Below are positions 22,525 to 27,712 of a stretch of 27,712 nt of DNA, in pieces. The notes below the pieces were generated by a model. The model was not told the DNA's origin, did not search any database, and saw only the letters and a list, made by a program, of their open reading frames with translations. The first letter of the stretch is position 1; each line of letters starts with the position of its first letter. This DNA is from a virus. The DNA lies in the IMG/VR virus record IMGVR_UViG_3300034105_002770, positions 1 to 27,712 of that record. One strand, written 5' to 3'. The position numbers and the translations under genes were made by a program.

Positions 22525-23592
22525 ATGAGTTTGTTAGAAAAAATGAGAAAGTCTGGCTCTATCAAGTCAGCAGAATTACTAAGTGAATCTACTTTCTTTA
22601 ACAAGAAAGATCCAGTTCCAACAGAAGTACCCATTATCAACTTGGCATTGTCTGCTGATCTTGAGGGTGGTCTTATTTCTGGATTGACATTTCTTGCCGG
22701 TCCATCAAGACACTTTAAGTCCTTACTTGGTTTAGTAATGATCAAGGCATACATGGACAAATATCCCGATGCGGTATGTTTGTTTTACGATTCTGAATTT
22801 GGTATTACACCAGAATATATTCAGACCAATGGTATTGATACCAGTCGTGTATTGCACCTTCCCATCGAACATCTTGAACAACTAAAGTTTGATATTTCAA
22901 AACGTTTATCTGAAATCGAACGTGGTGACAAAGTGATAATTTTTATCGATTCAGTAGGTAATTTGGCTTCAAAGAAAGAAGTTGAAGATGCACTTGATGA
23001 GAAGTCTGTTGCTGATATGACACGGGCTCGAGTGATGAAATCTCTCTGGCGTATCGTTACTCCACATTTGACCACTAAAGATATTCCTTGTATTGCGGTT
23101 AATCATACCTATCAAACAATGGAAATGTTTTCGAAGGCAGTTATGTCTGGCGGCACTGGCGGCATGTACTCCGCTAACCAAGTATTCATTATTGGTAAAG
23201 CACAAGAGAAAGACGGTACTGATTTAGTTGGTTATAATTTCACAATCAACATTGAGAAGTCGAGATTCGTTCGTGAGAAATCCAAGTTTCCATTCTTGGT
23301 TACATTCGATGGTGGTATTCAGAGATACTCTGGATTAATGGACATTGCACTTGATGGTAAGTTTGTCACGAAACCAAAGAATGGCTGGTACGCAATGGTT
23401 GACCAAGAAACCGGTGAACTAGGACCAAACAAACGAATGGCTGATACTAACTGTGCTGAGTTTTGGGATCCAATCCTGACAAATCAGAAATTTAAAGACT
23501 ACGTTAAAAACAAATATGGGATTACACATGGGAACCTTTTGGGAGAAGATCCAATTCTGGAAGAATTGGAAGAAGATGAAGACGCCGCTTGA
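22525..23592 (+). CDS. uvsX: RecA-like recombinase UvsX
   Basis: 355 residues (T4: about 391). Strand-exchange protein that loads with UvsY on gp32-coated ssDNA and starts recombination-dependent replication. Walker A GPSRHFKS (59-66; T4 has GPSKSFKS), the catalytic E91 in YDSEFG, Walker B-like VIIFIDSVGNLASK, and an L2-region stretch SGGTGGMYSANQVFIIGK. The C-terminus is acidic (EELEEDED), as in RecA-type proteins. AAAGGAAA precedes the ATG. Its end overlaps the next small gene by 17 bases. Confidence 0.96.
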   Translation: MSLLEKMRKSGSIKSAELLSESTFFNKKDPVPTEVPIINLALSADLEGGLISGLTFLAGPSRHFKSLLGLVMIKAYMDKYPDAVCLFYDSEFGITPEYIQTNGIDTSRVLHLPIEHLEQLKFDISKRLSEIERGDKVIIFIDSVGNLASKKEVEDALDEKSVADMTRARVMKSLWRIVTPHLTTKDIPCIAVNHTYQTMEMFSKAVMSGGTGGMYSANQVFIIGKAQEKDGTDLVGYNFTINIEKSRFVREKSKFPFLVTFDGGIQRYSGLMDIALDGKFVTKPKNGWYAMVDQETGELGPNKRMADTNCAEFWDPILTNQKFKDYVKNKYGITHGNLLGEDPILEELEEDEDAA

Positions 23593-23899
23593 GGGTGTTG
23601 ATTTCGATTTTCATAAAATTGAAGATAGTGATTTAACCGGTATCAAACTACTCAACGGTAAATACCGAGATATAACTTACTACTACGGTGTCGTGAAGAT
23701 TCAGGAACAAGGTGAACTTGCAACGGTTAACTTTGAATTTAAAGTGTTGGAATCAACAACTTATACCGAAGAACAGTTGCAAAAAGATGCGGAGTTTGTT
23801 ACACTGTTAGGAGAAATCTTAACAGAAATTATTATTAACCAATCGGTAAAACATGATACGACTCGAAACAACGATACTGAAGAATTTGATATATTGTGA
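23576..23899 (+). CDS. Small protein between uvsX and 41, unknown
   Basis: 107 residues from the ATG at 23576, preceded by GGAAG. An earlier in-frame ATG at 23516 would overlap uvsX by 77 bases and gives an unlikely Trp/Lys-rich N-terminus. Segments GIKLLNGKYRDITYYYGVVK and GELATVNFEFKVLES look beta-rich, followed by a helix with E-F-V-T-L-L-G-E-I-L. Its end overlaps gene 41 by 47 bases. A gene in this position is a recurrent feature of marine T4-like phages as I recall, but I know no function; accessory to recombinase or helicase is a guess from position. Confidence 0.75.
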   Translation: MKTPLEGVDFDFHKIEDSDLTGIKLLNGKYRDITYYYGVVKIQEQGELATVNFEFKVLESTTYTEEQLQKDAEFVTLLGEILTEIIINQSVKHDTTRNNDTEEFDIL

Positions 23900-25256
23900 G
23901 GAATACACACGTAAAGTTCTGCCATTCCTAAACAGTGAATATTTCTCAGATAGTACTGAGAAGTGTGTATTCAATGAAGTGGAAAGGTTTGTAAATCAAT
24001 ACAAAGTTTTACCTACGCATGAAGCTCTCATCATCAACCTAACTGATTCGAATGATCTAACGGAAGAACAAGTAAAGTCTTCCGTTAGACTTTTGAAAGA
24101 GTTGGATGATAAAAAATCTGAACCATCTGAAGTTAACTGGTTAACTGAACAGACTGAAAAGTTTTGTCAAGACAAAGCCATTTATAATGCAATTATGGAA
24201 TCTGTGGGCATTCTTGATGATAAAGATAGTAAACGTGCCAAAGGTGAGATACCTAAACTATTGTCCGATGCACTTGGTGTATCATTCGATCAGAACGTTG
24301 GTCATGATTACTTGAATGATTCTGAAACACGATTTGATTTCTATCATCGTAGAGAAAAAAAGATTAAGTTTGATCTAGACTTTTTCAACAAGATCACCAA
24401 AGGTGGTTTACCTGTAAAGACTTTGAATATTGCATTGGCTGGAACAGGTGTTGGTAAGTCTCTGTTTATGTGTCACGTTGCTGCATCTTGTATCAGTCAA
24501 GGTCACAATGTACTCTACATTACCATGGAAATGGCTGAAGAGAGAATTGCTGAGCGTATCGATGCAAACATGTTGAACGTCACGATGGATGATCTACACT
24601 TAATTCCTAAAGAAGATTATGAAAGAAGGTTTTCTGCACTCAAGAGTAAGACGCAAGGCAAGTTAATTATCAAAGAGTACCCAACCGCTTCAGCACATGC
24701 AGGACACTTTCGTGCTTTGCTAAGTGAATTGAAACTTAAGAAGAATTTCACACCAGAAATTATCTTCATTGATTATTTGAATATCTGTTCGTCATCTAGA
24801 ATTAAACAAGGTGGTTCGGTTAACTCGTATACTTACATTAAATCTATTGCTGAAGAACTCAGAGGCCTTGCTGTTGAGGCTGGTGTGCCAATTGTATCTG
24901 CAACACAAACTACTCGTAGTGGTTTCAGTAATACCGATGTTGGTCTCGAAGATACTTCCGAATCATTTGGTTTACCTGCAACTGCCGACTTTATGTTTGC
25001 TTTGATTAGTACGGAAGAACTTGAACAGTTGAATCAGATTATGGTTAAACAGTTGAAGAATCGTTATGGTGATCCAAACATGAACAAGAAATTTGTGATT
25101 GGTGTTGATCGTTCCAAGATGAGACTGTATGATGCTGAGGCTTCTGCACAGCAAGACTTGTCCGATTCTGGTCAAAGTATACCTGATACACCATTGAACA
25201 CTTTCGGTAATAGAGAGAGAAAGTTTAATTCTAAATTTGAAGGCGTTAGAGTATGA
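23853..25256 (+). CDS. 41: Replicative DNA helicase gp41 (DnaB-like)
   Basis: 467 residues (T4: 475). Hexameric 5'-3' helicase that also stimulates primase. Long matches to T4 gp41: FLNSEYF near the start, ITKGGLPVKTLNIALAGTGV with Walker A AGTGVGKS (196-203), HNVLYITMEMAEE, RIDANMLNV, LLSELKLKKNF, IIFIDYLNIC (Walker B), SYTYIKSIAEELRGLAVE, and ESFGLPATADFM near the C-terminal part. Overlaps the preceding small gene by 47 bases and the next gene by ATGA. No primase (gp61) gene is visible in the window. Confidence 0.96.
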   Translation: MIRLETTILKNLIYCEEYTRKVLPFLNSEYFSDSTEKCVFNEVERFVNQYKVLPTHEALIINLTDSNDLTEEQVKSSVRLLKELDDKKSEPSEVNWLTEQTEKFCQDKAIYNAIMESVGILDDKDSKRAKGEIPKLLSDALGVSFDQNVGHDYLNDSETRFDFYHRREKKIKFDLDFFNKITKGGLPVKTLNIALAGTGVGKSLFMCHVAASCISQGHNVLYITMEMAEERIAERIDANMLNVTMDDLHLIPKEDYERRFSALKSKTQGKLIIKEYPTASAHAGHFRALLSELKLKKNFTPEIIFIDYLNICSSSRIKQGGSVNSYTYIKSIAEELRGLAVEAGVPIVSATQTTRSGFSNTDVGLEDTSESFGLPATADFMFALISTEELEQLNQIMVKQLKNRYGDPNMNKKFVIGVDRSKMRLYDAEASAQQDLSDSGQSIPDTPLNTFGNRERKFNSKFEGVRV

Positions 25257-26368
25257 ACTTGACTAGAGATCAGGCTCTGCATTGTGTTGAGGTCTTTCAT
25301 GATTACTTTGATAAGTTTGATAGAATCGATGAGTACATGAGAGATCAAAAACTCAATGCATTATCTGAATTGCCTATTGCTTTACCTGGTTGTGGTCCAG
25401 AGGAAGATTTGTTTTCTGACTTCAATGTTTCTCCCATTAATATGGAATTTGAAATAGTGGAACTTGAACCTGATAGATGGCAATTATATCTTGATATCAC
25501 CTCTTCACACATCAACTCTTCAAGTCCAGGTAGAAATGTCAAGTTGGCTGTTCGTGAGAAGACTACAGGAAAGTTTGTGGGATTCATCAGGATTGGTTCT
25601 CCAACGATTATGATGAAGCCTCGTAATGTTCTATTAGACTGTGTGATTACGAATGAGACAGAGACAACCAAATCTTTCAACAAGGCTGCCGCTATGGGTT
25701 TTGTAATTGTTCCCGCACAACCTTTCGGATTCAATTACCTTGGCGGCAAGTTACTTGCGGCAATCTGTTGTTCGCATGAAGTAAGAGAGAAGTTGAATGC
25801 CAAATATAATATGAATTTGTGCTTATTTGAAACTACCAGTCTTTATGGTTCATCGAAGACGGTATCTCAATATGATGGCATGAAACCTTTTCTGCGTTTT
25901 GGTGGAATAACTGAATCAGATTTTCTACCAATGATGCACGGTAAGCCTTATGATAATCTGAAAGATTATGTTGAAAAGATTAAGGGTGGATCATTTGTAC
26001 CTGAAGATGCATCAAGTAGAAAATTAAAGATTATCAATACTATAATCTCTATGACTAAGAGTGCATTGAAACCACATAAAGAAGATTATGATAGGTTTGT
26101 TTCAATCGTCAATAAGGCCAAGTCTCTAACAGAAAAGAAACGTTATTATCATTGTAGTTACGGAGTGAAAAACTACAAAGATATCGTTCTAGGTAAAACT
26201 CAAGAGATCATCAAAGATGATAATTATGATAAACACAATCTATCATACATCGTTGAGTGGTGGAAGAAAAAGGCTGAGAATCGATATCAGAGTTTGAAGA
26301 CTGAAGGTAGATTGAGAACTGAACAAGAAGTTTGGACAGGTGATAAAAAGATTGACATTATACGGTAA
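25253..26368 (+). CDS. DUF4338/DruA-like protein B (371 residues)
   Basis: Paralogue of the protein at 5872-7215. Core at about residues 95-230: VKLAVREKTTGKFVGFIRIG, a KPRN block, VIVPAQPFGFNYLGGKLLAA, LCLFETTSLYG, and SQYDGMKPFLRFGG. Shared residues with A include IVP-QP-G-NY-GGKLLA, S-x-E-V, Y-x-x-x-L and TTSLYG-SQYD. The N-terminal 80 residues and a basic C-terminal helical region (rich in K, about 240-371) differ. Function unknown; it is coupled by ATGA to helicase gene 41, which puts it with replication genes. The next gene is preceded by a late promoter, so this is probably the end of the early/middle operon. Confidence 0.85.
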   Translation: MNLTRDQALHCVEVFHDYFDKFDRIDEYMRDQKLNALSELPIALPGCGPEEDLFSDFNVSPINMEFEIVELEPDRWQLYLDITSSHINSSSPGRNVKLAVREKTTGKFVGFIRIGSPTIMMKPRNVLLDCVITNETETTKSFNKAAAMGFVIVPAQPFGFNYLGGKLLAAICCSHEVREKLNAKYNMNLCLFETTSLYGSSKTVSQYDGMKPFLRFGGITESDFLPMMHGKPYDNLKDYVEKIKGGSFVPEDASSRKLKIINTIISMTKSALKPHKEDYDRFVSIVNKAKSLTEKKRYYHCSYGVKNYKDIVLGKTQEIIKDDNYDKHNLSYIVEWWKKKAENRYQSLKTEGRLRTEQEVWTGDKKIDIIR

Positions 26369-26380
26369 ATGATGTATTAT
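26352..26380 (+). promoter_or_regulatory. Possible sigma-70 promoter overlapping late promoter
   Basis: TTGACA (26352-26357), 17-base spacer, TATTAT (26375-26380). Its -10 box shares three bases with the late box at 26378-26385. Predicted start near 26387. Confidence 0.5.
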
Positions 26381-26385
26381 AAATA
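26378..26385 (+). promoter_or_regulatory. T4-type late promoter box
   Basis: Exact TATAAATA. Transcription would start near 26391, inside the left arm of the hairpin 26384-26409. Confidence 0.72.
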
Positions 26386-26409
26386 CCTAATAAAACTCTT
26401 TGTTAGGTA
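26384..26409 (+). promoter_or_regulatory. Hairpin covering the ribosome-binding region
   Basis: TACCTAATAAA (26384-26394) pairs with TTTGTTAGGTA (26399-26409): 11 continuous pairs including one T-G, with a 4-base loop. The right arm holds TTAGGT, the only purine-rich ribosome-binding candidate, and ends 3 bases before the ATG at 26413. Read-through RNA should be closed; RNA starting at the late site lacks 7 bases of the left arm. Confidence 0.7.
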
Positions 26410-26412
26410 CTC

Positions 26413-27513
26413 ATGAAAATTCCATCGAAAGTCAATATTGATACTGATGTCAAAGTATCTGGTGCTGGTTCAGAAGTTACAGCTCTAGCGGAAAGTATGC
26501 AAGCCTATGCTTGTGCAACAAGACAGTTTTTGGGTAAAGACTTGATTGATATTTCTCAGGTCACAGAAAAAACTATCGGTGACGCTGATTGTGACAGAAC
26601 ATTGAAAAAGTGTTTTGATGGTTTGGATGAGAATTGGTTTAGAAGTATCGTGTTAACTGCAAACCTTATTTTCCAAGAAGTGCCGGGTGCATTAAGTGGT
26701 AAAAATTTCAAGTTCTATCGTGGTGGTAAATTGGTTGATTCAATTTATAGTGAATGGAGAAGAATGAAGAAAGACAGTGGTATAAGTGGAGACGATAAGT
26801 GGAATCCTGCCGACATTTGGATGGTCAAAAAAGGATTTGTGTTAGAAACAGGTTGGCCAACCTTGACAGACTATAATCGTTACATATATGATCAATTTGC
26901 CTACACCAATTTAATCGGCATCTCACTTAAAAAGATTGGTCCTAAAGATTCTCCACATTCGAAGATTTTCAATAACAATAAACCTTTAGTTGCTAAATAT
27001 ACTGGTATCAAATTAGGTCTTAACATGACCGATTCGAAAGATATCTATATAAAGTACACTTCTGAAGGAGAAGAAGGATCTCTTCAAATGAGAAACTTCT
27101 CAGGCAGACCTGTGCCTTCTTCGTGGCAAGGAGAAATTAAAGGTAAATCCGCAGCTGGTGGTAAAATTGGTGGTGGAGGTATTTTTGCTGGAGCTATTGA
27201 AGTTGGTGTACCTAGATCAAAGTTGACTCTACCTAATCAGACGCCTATAAATAATCCTACGGAAAAAGATTTTAAATCCTTTGCTATTGCATTTAAAGAG
27301 TTATCGGGTTCAAAAGAAAAATTGGAAAATTTGATACTTCAAGCCAAATCTGGACATAGACAGGACAAAACTTGGTGGATGTCAAAATATATTGGAGTGA
27401 TATTAATTCACACAGTTATCAAAGAAAATAAAGCTGATAATTTGTGTAAATTCATTTATGAATATGCATCTTCGGCGACAAAGAACAGTAGTATTTTTAT
27501 AAAGTATAGTTAA
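26413..27513 (+). CDS. Unrecognised 366-residue protein, late-expressed
   Basis: I do not recognise the family. No signal peptide or membrane segment. The middle carries KWNPADIWMV (129-138), then FAYTNLIGISLKK (162-174). A D followed about 40 residues later by ISLKK in a predicted strand resembles the PD-(D/E)xK nuclease core (D134 and K173), but the acidic residue of the second motif is S171 here, so this is only a hint. A glycine-rich loop GKSAAGGKIGGGGIFAGAIE occurs around 245-264. Late promoter and hairpin upstream suggest late expression, which fits a virion, packaging or DNA-end function. The following gene starts one base after its stop. Confidence 0.75.
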   Translation: MKIPSKVNIDTDVKVSGAGSEVTALAESMQAYACATRQFLGKDLIDISQVTEKTIGDADCDRTLKKCFDGLDENWFRSIVLTANLIFQEVPGALSGKNFKFYRGGKLVDSIYSEWRRMKKDSGISGDDKWNPADIWMVKKGFVLETGWPTLTDYNRYIYDQFAYTNLIGISLKKIGPKDSPHSKIFNNNKPLVAKYTGIKLGLNMTDSKDIYIKYTSEGEEGSLQMRNFSGRPVPSSWQGEIKGKSAAGGKIGGGGIFAGAIEVGVPRSKLTLPNQTPINNPTEKDFKSFAIAFKELSGSKEKLENLILQAKSGHRQDKTWWMSKYIGVILIHTVIKENKADNLCKFIYEYASSATKNSSIFIKYS

Positions 27514-27514
27514 T

Positions 27515-27712
27515 ATGAAATTCAAACAATTTATAGCAGAATCATCCAAAGAAGGTAAGAACGTACACTTGGAACATCTAGAAGAGGAAATCTTCAATAG
27601 AGGTACAACAGGCGCTCGTGATGCCATTAATTTCCTACAATCATTACGTGATATGTTGGCTGGAAGTTCGGAATCAAACATTAATGTTACCACCAAATGG
27701 GATGGCGCACCT
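27515..27712 (+). CDS. Protein with KWDG motif, 3' end outside window
   Basis: 66 residues visible, cut by the window end. Begins MKFKQFIAESSK, then HLEHLEEEIFNRG, INFLQSLRDMLAG, and NINVTTKWDGAP at the edge. This pattern is familiar from a conserved protein family of T4-like marine phages (I believe the DUF6267 type, unverified). The strand followed by K-W-D-G resembles the K-x-D-G nucleotidyl-lysine motif of ligases and capping enzymes; whether the rest supports that is outside the window. It follows the previous gene by one base, with no own ribosome-binding site, suggesting coupling. Confidence 0.78.
   Translation, partial: MKFKQFIAESSKEGKNVHLEHLEEEIFNRGTTGARDAINFLQSLRDMLAGSSESNINVTTKWDGAP

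Noticed and set aside
22344-22760. Minus-strand frame of 138 codons across the 43-uvsX junction
   Set aside because: It covers conserved coding sequence of both genes and the late promoter; no start signals.
1-27712. CRISPR arrays, insertion sequences, integrase or attachment sites
   Set aside because: No repeat-spacer pattern, transposase, integrase or terminal repeats seen on either strand.

Overview
The window is a gene-dense, AT-rich stretch of a T4-like (Myoviridae-type) bacteriophage genome. Every protein gene I can support lies on the + strand, usually joined by ATGA or TAATG start/stop overlaps. It holds most of the T4 replication, recombination and late-transcription core: UvsW, gp55, gp47, gp46, gp45, gp44, gp62, RegA, gp43, UvsX and gp41. 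Interleaved with these are genes typical of the marine/cyanophage-type T4 relatives: a short gp62, a CobS-like AAA+ ATPase beside a VWA peptidase, Hsp20, a MazG-like protein and peptide deformylase. No photosynthesis gene is present, so the sequence does not say whether the host is a cyanobacterium or a heterotrophic aquatic bacterium.

Layout. 1-7215: uvsW (5' end cut by the window edge), an Sm-like protein, late sigma factor 55, the 47/46 nuclease, deformylase and a DUF4338/DruA-like protein. 7216-7434: a compact non-coding island holding a consensus promoter, a tRNA-Gly-like RNA without a D-arm, a strong terminator and a second promoter. 7435-11043: a small protein, a HEXXH + VWA protein and its CobS/MoxR-type ATPase. 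11065-11508: an isolated unit (promoter, leader pseudoknot, small winged-helix-like protein, terminator). 11525-16442: glycosyltransferase-like protein, dNMP kinase, clamp 45, clamp loader 44, a membrane protein, a second DUF4338 protein, clamp loader 62, regA and a 55-residue protein. 16443-17036: a structured leader and hsp20. 17047-19313: phosphoesterase, dCMP deaminase, AbrB-like protein, SGNH hydrolase and MazG-like protein (nucleotide and regulatory genes). 19334-26368: a small protein, a second Sm-like protein, DNA polymerase 43, uvsX, a small protein, helicase 41 and a third DUF4338-like protein. 26375-27712: a late promoter/hairpin element, an unrecognised 366-residue protein, and the start of a protein with a KxDG motif.

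How the genes work together. gp43, 44/62, 45 and 41 form the replisome. UvsX, UvsW and 46/47 run recombination-dependent replication. gp55 with clamp 45 drives late transcription, and two perfect TATAAATA late boxes are visible. RegA represses translation of early mRNAs. dCMP deaminase, dNMP kinase and the MazG-like protein supply or clean the nucleotide pool. Host-like sigma-70 promoters with a 17-base spacer precede many units.

The most unusual points are the minimal tRNA-Gly-like RNA with its own promoter and terminator, three members of one DUF4338 (DruA-like) superfamily next to replication genes (one inserted between clamp-loader genes 44 and 62), an H-type pseudoknot leader, and a late promoter placed inside the arm of a start-site-sequestering hairpin. 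Family names rest on my reading of motifs; no database search was run.
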